Translations under genes and position numbers: made by a program
Notes under the pieces: generated by a model
The model's input: the letters and a program-made list of their open reading frames with translations, nothing else
The model's database searches: none
Told to the model about the DNA's origin: nothing
Shown here: one piece after another, positions 25,420-33,886 of the stretch
Layout: each line of letters begins with the position of its first letter
How positions within the stretch are numbered: position 1 is the first letter of the stretch
NCBI GenBank assembly: GCA_017435865.1
Contig: JAFSEF010000116.1
Span: forward strand, 34,151 to 98,150
Origin: Clostridia bacterium
GTDB taxonomy: Bacteria > Bacillota > Clostridia > Oscillospirales > Acutalibacteraceae
Length of the DNA stretch: 64,000 nucleotides
Direction: 5' to 3'

Positions 25420-26322
25420 TTATTCTTCTTCGTCGTCCTCGTCATCATCGACGGAACCTTCGGCAAGCTTACGCAGTTCGTCGGGAGTGAACGAATAAAT
25501 CTTCGGGCAGAAATGGCAACGCACCTGCGTACCTGCATCTTCTGCCATTTCAAGCAGACTCTCTCTGCCTGTGCTCAGCAATGCAGCTTCCACACGTTCC
25601 TTGCTGCAGTTGCAGACATATTCGGGATGTTCTTCATCCAGCACACCGATTTCAAAATTGGGAACCACTTTTTTGCAGATATCAAGCGGACTCATTCCCT
25701 GTGTCAGCATTTCGGTAACCGACGGCAAGCCCTGCAGACCTGCTTCGACGCGGTCAATGATGGTATCATCTGCTGTCGGCAGCAGCTGAATCATGAATCC
25801 GCCTGCTGCGGCAATGCTCAGATCGGGATTGACAAGCACACCCAATGCACAAACGGTCGGCACCTGTTCACTGATCGCATAATAGGAAGTGACATCTTCC
25901 GCAATTTCGCCCGAAACAATGGGAATCTGACCGATATAAGGGTCACGCATACCGATGTCCTTGATGACGGTGAGGTGGCCGTCTTTGCCGACAGCACCGC
26001 CGACATCCAGCTTGCCTTTTTCGTTCAGCGGCAGTTCAATGTGCGAGTTCATGACATAGCCTCTGACGTTACCGTGCGGATCACCGACTGCAATGACACT
26101 GCCCGCGGGCCCACCGCCGTTGATACGCAGGGTCAGGCTGTAGTCATCACTTTTCAGCAATGTCCCCATCAGTGATGCAGCCGTCAGCAATCTGCCGAGA
26201 GCCGCAGAGCAGACTTTTGAAGTTTCATGGTATTGACGTGCCGTTTCCACAAGTTCTGTGGTATCAGCCGCCATAACGAGGACCGTTCCGTCCTCGGATA
26301 AACAACGAATCAGATTATTCAT
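25420..26322 (-). CDS. hslO: Hsp33 family redox-regulated chaperone
   Basis: 300 residues. The C-terminal zinc switch has the four Cys as CNC (near residue 235) and CHFC (near 268); these are oxidised to disulfides to activate holdase activity under oxidative stress. The N-terminal substrate domain starts with LIRCLSEDGTVLVMAADTTE. The tail is a run of Asp/Glu. GGGAGG precedes the ATG, which lies inside the end of the methyltransferase gene (8 nt overlap). Confidence 0.95.
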   Translation of the reverse strand: MNNLIRCLSEDGTVLVMAADTTELVETARQYHETSKVCSAALGRLLTAASLMGTLLKSDDYSLTLRINGGGPAGSVIAVGDPHGNVRGYVMNSHIELPLNEKGKLDVGGAVGKDGHLTVIKDIGMRDPYIGQIPIVSGEIAEDVTSYYAISEQVPTVCALGVLVNPDLSIAAAGGFMIQLLPTADDTIIDRVEAGLQGLPSVTEMLTQGMSPLDICKKVVPNFEIGVLDEEHPEYVCNCSKERVEAALLSTGRESLLEMAEDAGTQVRCHFCPKIYSFTPDELRKLAEGSVDDDEDDEEE

Positions 26323-27091
26323 TTTTTCCTCCCTGTCCTGTCGGGGTTATTTTCCGACACACATAATACACACGCTGTTCCGTTTCGGCAGGTGCATGCT
26401 GTGTCATTTCACCGTATCTTTTTTCGACGCTGAAACCTGCCTCTTCGAGCATTGCAGTCAGATGTGCATCCGTGTAAGCACGCTCACAAAAACATTCTTC
26501 CTCGCGAAGATAAGAACCGTCTTCCTGCTCGGAAAAGATGTCCAATGTGATTTCAACAGAACAATCATCTTCACAATAGTCATTCTGCCACACGCAAAAA
26601 ACGCCGTCATCTTCATACACAAAGGTATTGTCACCAAGGACTTCCCTGTGTTTATAAGGTGTATTCACGTCAAAAATAAAAACACCGCCCTGATTCATGA
26701 ACAAAGAAACAAGGCCGAAGCATTCGCGTACATCCTCTTCATCCGTCAGATGATTGATGCTGTCCAGAGAGCAGACGGCACAATCAACCGTACCGAACAA
26801 ATCAAGCTCCGTCATATCCTGACACAAAAGAAGAATGCGGTCACCGTAGGGTGCACATTTTTCTCTTGCCACAGAAAGCATCTCAAATGAGCCGTCAACC
26901 GCGACCACTTCATAGCCTTTGTCGCACAAAAGCGTGCTCAATGTTGCTGTACCGCAGGCGAGATCAAGCAGTGTTCCCTGTCCGCAGCCGGCATTTTGCA
27001 GCAACATAAACAGATAGTCGGCCCGCTGTGCGTAGCCGACATTCTCCGTCAATGAATCATAAACAGCTGCAAACCGGTCATAACCGGCCAT
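26315..27091 (-). CDS. Class I SAM-dependent methyltransferase
   Basis: 258 residues. Motif I is LLDLACGTATLSTLL, with the following acidic strand VVAVDGS and a later block DCAVCSLDSINHL. N-terminal YDRFAAVYDSLT is typical of small-molecule methyltransferases related to UbiE/YodH. The substrate is unknown. It overlaps yerC by one base and hslO by 8, so all three genes are translated as one operon. Confidence 0.88.
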   Translation of the reverse strand: MAGYDRFAAVYDSLTENVGYAQRADYLFMLLQNAGCGQGTLLDLACGTATLSTLLCDKGYEVVAVDGSFEMLSVAREKCAPYGDRILLLCQDMTELDLFGTVDCAVCSLDSINHLTDEEDVRECFGLVSLFMNQGGVFIFDVNTPYKHREVLGDNTFVYEDDGVFCVWQNDYCEDDCSVEITLDIFSEQEDGSYLREEECFCERAYTDAHLTAMLEEAGFSVEKRYGEMTQHAPAETEQRVYYVCRKITPTGQGGKNE

Positions 27092-27381
27092 TATTCTTTC
27101 TCCATTCTGTTGAAGACAATTTCATAACCGCCGCAACCGTAAGAAAGGCTGCGATTGACACGGCTGATGGTTGCAGTGGATGCACCTGTCAGACGTACAA
27201 TGTCATTGTACACTTTCTTATCAGACAGCATTCTTGCAACCGCAATACGCTGAGCCATGGCCTTGACTTCGGGAACCGTGCAAAGGTCCTCAAAGAACGC
27301 ATAGCATTCGTCGCGATCCTTCAACTGCAAAATAGCATCAAAAAGAAAATCGGTATTATCGTCTCTGATTTTACTTGCCAT
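27091..27381 (-). CDS. YerC/YecD family TrpR-like regulator
   Basis: 96 residues. It matches the TrpR-related YerC family: an N-terminal LFDAILQLKDRDECYAFFED helix pair, then a helix-turn-helix with KKVYNDIVRLTGASTATISR. Family members are conserved in Firmicutes; their ligand is not established. It heads the operon with the methyltransferase and hslO and may regulate that operon. Confidence 0.9.
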   Translation of the reverse strand: MASKIRDDNTDFLFDAILQLKDRDECYAFFEDLCTVPEVKAMAQRIAVARMLSDKKVYNDIVRLTGASTATISRVNRSLSYGCGGYEIVFNRMEKE

Positions 27382-27416
27382 AATAACGCCTCGCTTTCAA
27401 TCTTTCGAACATTACT

Positions 27417-27445
27417 ATTTTAACACACCAAAGACCAAAAGTAAA
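27417..27445 (-). promoter_or_regulatory. Promoter of the yerC-methyltransferase-hslO operon
   Basis: Minus-strand TTTACT (27440-27445), 17 nt spacer, TAAAAT (27417-27422), about 35 nt upstream of yerC. Confidence 0.65.
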
Positions 27446-27530
27446 GAGCTTTTTCATTGGTTCAGCTATTAAAAAGCAACTCCTTTTTTTCGTACAAAAT
27501 GCCAAATTTTTGTAAGTTTTCTGCAAGACC

Positions 27531-27559
27531 TTGACATTAATTGTCGGAAACAGTATAAT
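27531..27559 (+). promoter_or_regulatory. Consensus promoter of the uraA-upp operon
   Basis: TTGACA (27531-27536), 17 nt spacer, TATAAT (27554-27559), both exact. Transcription should begin near 27566, at the ribosome site of the leader reading frame. Confidence 0.88.
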
Positions 27560-27577
27560 TTTCGTGAGGTGAGCAAA

Positions 27578-27652
27578 ATGACAACGGCTAAAGCAAAAAA
27601 GATGTGCAACATTTTTTCTTTTCAGCCGTATTATTTTTATTTCACCTTTTAA
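27578..27652 (+). CDS. Putative leader peptide of the uraA-upp attenuator
   Basis: A 24-codon reading frame starting with MTTAKAKKMC and ending in a Phe/Tyr-rich tail (QPYYFYFTF). GAGGTGAG lies 4 nt before its ATG. Its second half is a U-rich RNA stretch, and its stop codon touches the 5' arm of a terminator hairpin. This is the layout of pyrBI-type leaders: when UTP is low, RNA polymerase pauses in the U-rich region, the translating ribosome catches up and blocks the hairpin. The peptide itself probably has no function. An aromatic amino acid signal is the other reading, less likely given the downstream genes. Confidence 0.7.
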   Translation: MTTAKAKKMCNIFSFQPYYFYFTF

Positions 27653-27685
27653 CTGACGTTTTTTTCGGCGTCGGTATTTTTTTTG
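27652..27685 (+). terminator. Attenuator terminator upstream of uraA
   Basis: Stem ACTGACG/CGTCGGT (27652-27658, 27669-27675; one T-G pair) with a 10-nt loop, then ATTTTTTTTG. It lies between the leader frame and uraA, so transcription of uraA-upp needs readthrough. Confidence 0.78.
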
Positions 27686-27717
27686 TGCAAAAAAAATAAA
27701 TAAAAAGGAGAATCCCC

Positions 27718-29106
27718 ATGAAACTGATCTACGGTATCAAAGACAAGCCCCCCTTCGGGAAACTCGTACTGTTTTCCATCCAGCAGCTGCTTTCCATCAT
27801 CGCAGCTACCATCCTTGTTCCCATGCTCGTCAACTACAACGGCGGCTACGAAACAGGCACGGTTCTTTCCACCTCTTCGGCTATGCTCGGTGCAGGCTTG
27901 GGAACCATCGTATACTTCCTGTTCACCAAGGGTAAGAGCCCCGTTTTCCTCGGTTCTTCCTTCGCCTTCCTCGGCTCTCTTTATGCCGCAACCGCAAACG
28001 GTTACATGGGCATCCTCATCGGCGGTTTGCTTGCAGGTCTTGTGTATGTAATCATTGCCATCATCGTCAAAATCAGCGGTACGAAGTGGATCTCCAAGCT
28101 GCTTCCTCCCGTGATCATCGGGCCCACGGTTGCCCTCATCGGTCTTTCCCTTGCAGGTTCGGCCATCAACAACGTGCAGAACATTGCAGCTTCTACCGAC
28201 AACTACAACCTGATCGCCATTCTTTGCGGCGTGATCACATTCATTGCAACCGTTGTTGCATCCTGCTACGGCAAAAAGACTCTCAAGCTGATCCCCTTTA
28301 TCATCGGTATTGCAGCAGGTTACATTTCTGCTGTTATCTTCACCGTGATCGGCATTGCAACCGAAACTCCCTATCTGCAACTGATTGACTTCAGTGTATT
28401 TGAATCCTTCTCATTCAAGACCATCGTTTCCGTTCCCGACAATATTGTTCTGTTCAAGGCAATCGGTGAAATGGGCTCCTTCGACTGGAAGAACGTTGCA
28501 TCCATCGCACTTCTGTTCATGCCCGTTGCTTTCGTTGTTCTTGCCGAACACATTGCTGACCACAAGAACCTCAGCTTCATCCTTTCCGACGGCGACAATC
28601 AGGTTGACCTTCTTGAAGATCCCGGTCTCTCCCGCACATTGCTGGGTGACGGTGTCGGCTCCATGATCGGTACCATGTTCGGCTGCTGCCCGAACACCAC
28701 TTACGGCGAATCCGTCGGTTGTGTTGCCATTACCAAAAATGCATCCGTTTACAGCATCATCGGTGCGGCAATACTGGCTATTGTAATGGCTTTCATCACT
28801 CCGTTTGAACTGTTTGTCAGCTCCATTCCGACCTGCGTCGTCGGCGGTATCAGTATTGCTCTGTACGGCTTTATTGCAGTTTCGGGTCTGAAGATGATCC
28901 AGAAGGTTGACCTGAACCAGAACAAGAATCTGTTTGTTGTTGCAGCAATCCTCATCCCCGGTATCGGCGGCATGACCCTCAACTTCGGCGGTGAAGATCC
29001 CTTCAATGCTCCCGTTATCAAAATCACAAACATTGCAGTCGCTCTTATCCTCGGTATCATCGTCAACGCTATTGTTTCCAAAGCAAAGGCTGACAATGAA
29101 GCATAA
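27718..29106 (+). CDS. uraA: Uracil permease (NCS2 family)
   Basis: 462 residues with about 14 hydrophobic segments. The N-terminus (GKLVLFSIQQLLSIIAATIL) and the NCS2 signature region (VVLAEHIADHK, with the substrate Glu, and CPNTTYGESVGCVAITK) fit UraA. It imports uracil with a proton for salvage by Upp, encoded 18 nt downstream. AAGGAG precedes the ATG. Expression is probably set by the leader attenuator. Confidence 0.95.
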   Translation: MKLIYGIKDKPPFGKLVLFSIQQLLSIIAATILVPMLVNYNGGYETGTVLSTSSAMLGAGLGTIVYFLFTKGKSPVFLGSSFAFLGSLYAATANGYMGILIGGLLAGLVYVIIAIIVKISGTKWISKLLPPVIIGPTVALIGLSLAGSAINNVQNIAASTDNYNLIAILCGVITFIATVVASCYGKKTLKLIPFIIGIAAGYISAVIFTVIGIATETPYLQLIDFSVFESFSFKTIVSVPDNIVLFKAIGEMGSFDWKNVASIALLFMPVAFVVLAEHIADHKNLSFILSDGDNQVDLLEDPGLSRTLLGDGVGSMIGTMFGCCPNTTYGESVGCVAITKNASVYSIIGAAILAIVMAFITPFELFVSSIPTCVVGGISIALYGFIAVSGLKMIQKVDLNQNKNLFVVAAILIPGIGGMTLNFGGEDPFNAPVIKITNIAVALILGIIVNAIVSKAKADNEA

Positions 29107-29124
29107 AAAGGCAGGTAATACAAA

Positions 29125-29754
29125 ATGGCAAATATCACAATTTTCGATCATCCGCTGATTCAGCACAAGATTGCCGTGCTTCGCAATGAAGCAACAGGCA
29201 GCAAGGAATTCCGCGAGCTTGTGAAGGAAATCACCATGCTCATGTGCTATGAATCGCTGCGTGATCTTCCGTTAAAGGATGTTACGGTAAAGACCCCCAT
29301 CACAGAAACCGTCTGCAAGATGGTAGACGGCCCGAAGTTTGCAATCGTTCCGATTCTGCGTGCAGGTCTGGGCATGGTGGACGGAGTGACAAGCATTGTG
29401 CCCGCAGCACGAATCGGTCATATCGGTCTGTACCGTGACGAAGAAACCCTTGAACCGCATGAATACTATTGCAAGCTGCCTCCGCAGATTGAAAAAAGAC
29501 AGATCATCGTTGTTGACCCGATGCTGGCAACAGGCGGCTCCGCCATTGCTGCACTCAACTTCATCAAGCAGCACGGCGGCAAGAACATCAAGTTCATGTG
29601 CCTGATCGCAGCTCCCGAAGGCATCAAAGCCCTCAGTGCGGCACATCCTGATGTACCGATCTTCTGTGCAAGCAAAGACGAAAAACTCAACGAAAAGGGT
29701 TATATCGTCCCCGGCCTCGGTGATGCAGGCGACCGTATTTTCGGAACAAAATAA
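29125..29754 (+). CDS. upp: Uracil phosphoribosyltransferase
   Basis: 209 residues, the standard length. PRPP loop [10 protein letters not shown] and the C-terminal uracil-binding region [17 protein letters not shown] are intact. It converts uracil and PRPP to UMP, giving salvage alongside the de novo pyr operon at 16.7-22.3 kb. Confidence 0.97.
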   Translation: MANITIFDHPLIQHKIAVLRNEATGSKEFRELVKEITMLMCYESLRDLPLKDVTVKTPITETVCKMVDGPKFAIVPILRAGLGMVDGVTSIVPAARIGHIGLYRDEETLEPHEYYCKLPPQIEKRQIIVVDPMLATGGSAIAALNFIKQHGGKNIKFMCLIAAPEGIKALSAAHPDVPIFCASKDEKLNEKGYIVPGLGDAGDRIFGTK

Positions 29755-29769
29755 CAACACAAAAAGAAG

Positions 29770-29796
29770 CAGAGAGATGTTTTTGGCATCTCTCTG
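29770..29796 (+). terminator. Terminator after upp
   Basis: A perfect 10-bp stem CAGAGAGATG/CATCTCTCTG with a 7-nt loop, followed by TTTTTTAGTTTTT. Confidence 0.93.
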
Positions 29797-29800
29797 TTTT

Positions 29801-30598
29801 TTAGTTTTTACTTTTTAATCGGTTCAAGTGCTTTTCAAAAAACGCTTTGTAGGTGTCAAAGTTTTCGGCTTTGTTGTGGCCTTTGATTGCATCAAGCAGC
29901 AAAAGACAACTGTTCGTTTCGGTGATTGCCGCCTGCGTGTTGCCTTGTTCCTCGTAATATTCTGCCAGCTTCCACATCATCTGCAAAAGGGTTTCAAAGG
30001 AAAGCCATTTCTGTTTTTCGGCGGCATCGTATTTCGCCTGCCCTTTTGTGATGAATGCCAGTTCCGACAGCTTCGTAAAGTAGAGTTCGGGAATCTGCTC
30101 CATGCAGGCAACCGCCTGTTCGTCCTCCCCTTTTTCGCTGTAGGCATAGGCAAGAAAACGCAGTGCATCAAAACGGACTTCTGCATCATCGCTCTGTGAA
30201 AGCGGCAGTGCAAAGCGGATTTTTTCATCAGGGTCTGTCACAACATACAAGAGATTGTTCAGCAGAATCTCATTCCCGGGGTACTTCTGCAAACCGTCTT
30301 CGAGGATGGCACGGCTCTTTTTGTAATCACTCTCGCGGTATTCAAAGGCATGCAGACAGATCCTTTCGATTTCTTTTTCCATTTCCTTTTTGTCAAAACC
30401 GAACAGCACATCGGTAGACACATTGAAAATCCCTGCAAGCACGGGCACAAAAGTGATGTCAGGCAACGCGATACCCGTTTCCCACTTGCTGACCGCCTGT
30501 GCCGAAATATTCAGCAGCTCCGCAAGCTGCTCCTGCGTCATGCCTTTTTCTTTGCGTAAACGGCGGATTGTAGCTGCAAAATTCTGATTCATCGTCAT
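29801..30598 (-). CDS. XRE regulator with helical repeat domain
   Basis: 265 residues. The N-terminal Cro/cI domain is MTQEQLAELLNISAQAVSKWE, followed by a helical C-terminal part with TPR-like pairs (for example YPGNEILLNNLLYVV and FDALRFLAYAYSEKGEDEQA). Such proteins often bind peptides or partner proteins through the repeats. AGGAG lies 10 nt before the chosen ATG; an ATG two codons later is also possible. Nothing adjacent shows its target. Confidence 0.85.
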   Translation of the reverse strand: MTMNQNFAATIRRLRKEKGMTQEQLAELLNISAQAVSKWETGIALPDITFVPVLAGIFNVSTDVLFGFDKKEMEKEIERICLHAFEYRESDYKKSRAILEDGLQKYPGNEILLNNLLYVVTDPDEKIRFALPLSQSDDAEVRFDALRFLAYAYSEKGEDEQAVACMEQIPELYFTKLSELAFITKGQAKYDAAEKQKWLSFETLLQMMWKLAEYYEEQGNTQAAITETNSCLLLLDAIKGHNKAENFDTYKAFFEKHLNRLKSKN

Positions 30599-30707
30599 AA
30601 CAATCAAGCTCCTGTTGTGTTTTTACAAACTCACAATAACACAACAAACGCCGTTTTGCAAGCACCCGTCATACAACACAACTCAACCGCAGGTTGAAAA
30701 CGCTGCC

Positions 30708-31436
30708 TTATAAAGTAAGCGTATGCAGCACATCCAGGAATTCGTCAAGTGTATACTGTGTAGTTGAAAAAGAATACTGCACATTATCAAAAACAAGAAT
30801 TGCTTTCAGCAGTGCAGGCATATCTTCCGAGGAATAAAGCACTGCTTGCGTTTGCAGTTGTTCAAGCGGATACGTACCGACGTAGGTTTTGCCGCCCATT
30901 GCATCCGTCCCCTCCATAAAAGGATAAATATACCCCTCTTCAGCAGAAACGGAAAGCATTGACACAAGCAGATTGATTTCCTTTGTACCGTTTTCCGTGA
31001 TGAAGGACGGACACCACAAGTCAACACGAGCAACAGTTTTTCCGTCAGAATTAACAGCTGTGGAGTAATTATAAACGGTCGAATCAGCAGAAAGAGGACT
31101 GTGCAGAATGCCGAAGCCAAGTGTTTTTTCGACTTCAGCACGTGTCATTTCCATCATGCATTCATTTTCGCATACAACAGGCACATCGTCGGGAATCTCT
31201 TTAAAAAATGCATTTTCCGAAACCGTGACCTTTGTCCCGTCATGAAATGTCATAGAAGCGGTCCATTCATACAAATGTGCACCTGCATATGCTGCAACAC
31301 TGCCAAGAAAAAGGCAGGCGGCAATAATGGCTGCAACAGCCAACCGACTGACGGGTCTGCGAATCCGCTTGTTTTTTGCGGCATGGTAATTCTCTGCTTC
31401 CGCGATATAGTTTTCATGTATACTGTTGATTGCCAT
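30708..31436 (-). CDS. Membrane-anchored protein, candidate anti-sigma factor
   Basis: 242 residues. About 40 cytoplasmic N-terminal residues rich in charged groups, one transmembrane segment (VAAIIAACLFLGSVAAYA), then an extracytoplasmic beta-rich domain. No zinc anti-sigma motif (HxxxCxxC) is visible. The role is inferred from position: it starts 17 nt after an ECF-like sigma factor gene, and GGAGG sits 8 nt before its ATG. An earlier in-frame TTG overlaps the sigma gene stop and has no ribosome site. The extracellular domain resembles DUF4367-type domains only loosely. Confidence 0.75.
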   Translation of the reverse strand: MAINSIHENYIAEAENYHAAKNKRIRRPVSRLAVAAIIAACLFLGSVAAYAGAHLYEWTASMTFHDGTKVTVSENAFFKEIPDDVPVVCENECMMEMTRAEVEKTLGFGILHSPLSADSTVYNYSTAVNSDGKTVARVDLWCPSFITENGTKEINLLVSMLSVSAEEGYIYPFMEGTDAMGGKTYVGTYPLEQLQTQAVLYSSEDMPALLKAILVFDNVQYSFSTTQYTLDEFLDVLHTLTL

Positions 31437-31453
31437 TGACAAATCCTCCTGTT

Positions 31454-32011
31454 TCAAATTTCTACACCTTCTTTCTCAAGAAATATCCGCAGTGCCTTTC
31501 GGATGCGATTGAGGCGGACAGATACATTGTTTTGTGACAAGTGCATCCGTTCTGCAATTTGCGGAATACTGTCACTGAAATAATATCTTCTCACAAAAAT
31601 GATTCTGTTTTCGCTTTTCTGTGTGGCAAGAAAACTGTTGATCAGGTTTTCAAGTTCTGTCCCTGCCAGAACCTGTTCCACATCGTTCGCATCCGGCAAA
31701 CAGTCTGCCAGCTCCTGCAAAGCAACGTCGTAAAAACTGTTGCGTTTCACAGCTGTGTTTGCGTGGTATCTTTTTACGGCTGTGTTTCTGACTATACGCA
31801 AGAGGAATGCTTTCAAATTGTCGGGGCTGTGAGGCGGAATTGCATTCCAGACAGCAAGCCAGACATCGTTCAGGCATTCGCGGACATCTTCTTCATTTCT
31901 TAAAATGTTTACCGCAGTTTTTCGACACAGTTTTTCATATTTTTCCAACAGCACAGCAATTGCCTGCTCCGAGCGCTCAAAAAGCAAATCAATAATTTGG
32001 CTGTCTTCCAT
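31454..32011 (-). CDS. Sigma-70 family (ECF-like) RNA polymerase sigma factor
   Basis: 185 residues with region 2 (ILRNEEDVRECLNDVWLAVW) and region 4 (DSIPQIAERMHLSQNNVSVR) only. It should direct RNA polymerase to a set of envelope or stress genes and be held inactive by the membrane protein encoded next. AAGGA lies 10 nt before the chosen ATG (MEDSQII); an ATG two codons earlier is equally in range. Confidence 0.88.
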   Translation of the reverse strand: MEDSQIIDLLFERSEQAIAVLLEKYEKLCRKTAVNILRNEEDVRECLNDVWLAVWNAIPPHSPDNLKAFLLRIVRNTAVKRYHANTAVKRNSFYDVALQELADCLPDANDVEQVLAGTELENLINSFLATQKSENRIIFVRRYYFSDSIPQIAERMHLSQNNVSVRLNRIRKALRIFLEKEGVEI

Positions 32012-32091
32012 ATGCATCACTTCCTTTCCTGCCTCATCCATATACTACGGATCGGAAGAAAATTCTTACACATTTGTTGCATAAAAAAAGT

Positions 32092-32118
32092 AACCGACAC
32101 TCTTGCGGAATGTCGGTT
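32092..32118 (-). terminator. Terminator of the secreted alpha/beta hydrolase gene
   Basis: Stem AACCGACA/TGTCGGTT (32092-32099, 32111-32118), followed on the minus strand by ACTTTTTTT. Confidence 0.88.
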
Positions 32119-32134
32119 TGGTGTTATGAATTCC

Positions 32135-33682
32135 TCAGCATTCGGGCATCGTGATGCTCACGCTGCCGAACAATTTTGCAAATGCGTCTTTGAAGAACTG
32201 AATGATGCTGTCAATAAAGCGTTGGAAATAGCTGCGTTCGTCCGTGACTTCGGGTTCGGTGACGGGCACAAAGGCATCATGTGCATTGCACTGCATAAAC
32301 TGCGGATATGCTTCGTTGTCAAATACCGTCAGCTGTGTGTCTTCCGACAGCAGCCATGCCACAAAGTCTGTATAGGCATTGCACATATCAAGATGTCCCT
32401 GATAACGCATCAGCCATGTACGGTCGGGATACAGGCAGGTGGATGCATCCACCATGAGGTCGGGAGAAAAATACTGCGGCAGGGTTTCGCCCTCATAGCT
32501 GAGTTTTTCACCCGTTGCTGCACAGGTGGCACCGAGGGTCATGTAGTCGGTATCAATGAGCATATCGCTCTGATAAACCGCATCGTCATATACGGGAATG
32601 GGTGCGATTCCGTAGCCTGCAAGAATGTAAAACGGAATGTTCTTTGCTTCCAGATCGGCAAGAATGGCAGGCATCTGTGTCTGCACACCGTAGTGATAGG
32701 CATCAATAACGGGAATGATCTCTTTGTGTTCTTCTTTCTGAAGCATCACTTCTTTGGCTTCTTCATAGTATTCATCGGGCACAAATCCCCAGATACCGGG
32801 CATGGTTGCAAACATATCGATGAGTACATAGTCATACAGTGCATCCAGTGTGGAATCGAGGAACAGATCAACCGCCCCGACAAGTGCATCCAGCACACCT
32901 GCTTCGTCGAGCACCCCGATGAGGTTGACAAGGGTCTGCTGATCGGCATTCAGACGCATAAACGTATCGAGGAAAGCGGTCAGTGCAGGTGCTTTGCCGG
33001 CAATGCTGATATCGCGGGTATACAGCTGACCGACAAGACGAAGCCCCTGATAAGCAGGACTTGTGAAAATCACCTTTTCAATATCTTCCGTACCGAATTC
33101 TGAAAGGTATGACACGGCAATGATGTTACCCTGGCTGTGTGCCATCAGAACAATCTTTTCGTGTCCGGTTGCTTCTTTGATTTCCTGAATGTAAGCATCC
33201 AGCAATGCGGCACTTGCAAGAGGATCCAGTCGCCAGTCCTGATGGAAGGTGTAAAATGTTTCAAAATTCTCAGCATCAGGGTTCTTTTCGTTGTAAGCAC
33301 GCAGATGAATTGCAGGATCAGCAGGTGTGTTCGGACCGACACCGATGTCAGCAACCGAAGTGCCGTCTGCGTTGCAGTACAGATTGCCTGCAATCACGTC
33401 CACAATCTCTTTGACAGCCTTTGCAAAACCGACATCGTCACCAAAAGTCAGCTTACCGAGGGCAGACATGATATCAGGCACAAGCGCCATCACGTCCTCA
33501 GCGGTCATGGAAATCAGTGCACCCTGTGAGCCGTCTTCATTCACGGTATACATCGGCGAGCCGAAACCGTGTACAAGAACCACAGGGGCATTGCCGCAGT
33601 CGCAGGTGTCATCCGCAAAAGCGAACACGGGCAGACTCAGGCACAAAACAAGTGAAAGCACAAAACAAAGAATCTTTTTCAT
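32135..33682 (-). CDS. Secreted alpha/beta hydrolase, lipase-like
   Basis: 515 residues. Sec signal peptide (residues 1 to about 23, ending AFA), oxyanion block LVHGFGS (38-42) and nucleophile elbow MAHSQGN with Ser183, as in lipases and lecithin:cholesterol acyltransferase-like enzymes. The acid and His are not assigned with certainty; a late TYLMRYQGHLDMCNAY-like region contains a candidate His. The last 30 residues form an aromatic/basic amphipathic helix (FIDSIIQFFKDAFAKLF), possibly a surface anchor. The ATG has AAGGA 8 nt upstream; an earlier in-frame start would add a non-signal extension. Confidence 0.83.
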   Translation of the reverse strand: MKKILCFVLSLVLCLSLPVFAFADDTCDCGNAPVVLVHGFGSPMYTVNEDGSQGALISMTAEDVMALVPDIMSALGKLTFGDDVGFAKAVKEIVDVIAGNLYCNADGTSVADIGVGPNTPADPAIHLRAYNEKNPDAENFETFYTFHQDWRLDPLASAALLDAYIQEIKEATGHEKIVLMAHSQGNIIAVSYLSEFGTEDIEKVIFTSPAYQGLRLVGQLYTRDISIAGKAPALTAFLDTFMRLNADQQTLVNLIGVLDEAGVLDALVGAVDLFLDSTLDALYDYVLIDMFATMPGIWGFVPDEYYEEAKEVMLQKEEHKEIIPVIDAYHYGVQTQMPAILADLEAKNIPFYILAGYGIAPIPVYDDAVYQSDMLIDTDYMTLGATCAATGEKLSYEGETLPQYFSPDLMVDASTCLYPDRTWLMRYQGHLDMCNAYTDFVAWLLSEDTQLTVFDNEAYPQFMQCNAHDAFVPVTEPEVTDERSYFQRFIDSIIQFFKDAFAKLFGSVSITMPEC

Positions 33683-33799
33683 AATTCCAATCCTTTCCTG
33701 TATATACAATTCATTGTAATACCGAATGGAATTGTATTTGTTTCCTGTTTGTTTATAAATTGTGAACAATGTGTAAACAAGAGAATTTTCATTTTACTC

Positions 33800-33828
33800 T
33801 TGCATTATATTAAAAAAAAATATATAAT
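33800..33828 (+). promoter_or_regulatory. Promoter of metG-tatD
   Basis: TTGCAT (33800-33805), 17 nt of A-rich spacer, TATAAT (33823-33828). The roughly 55-nt leader is too short for a T-box. Confidence 0.65.
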
Positions 33829-33886
33829 AAATAAATCCGATGTTTATCGGACAAAACAAATGGCGTTATTCGCCGGGAGGTACATC

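Noticed and set aside
33683-33886. T-box or SAM riboswitch before metG
   Set aside because: The leader from the likely promoter is only about 55 nt and shows no T-box or SAM-I structure by eye.
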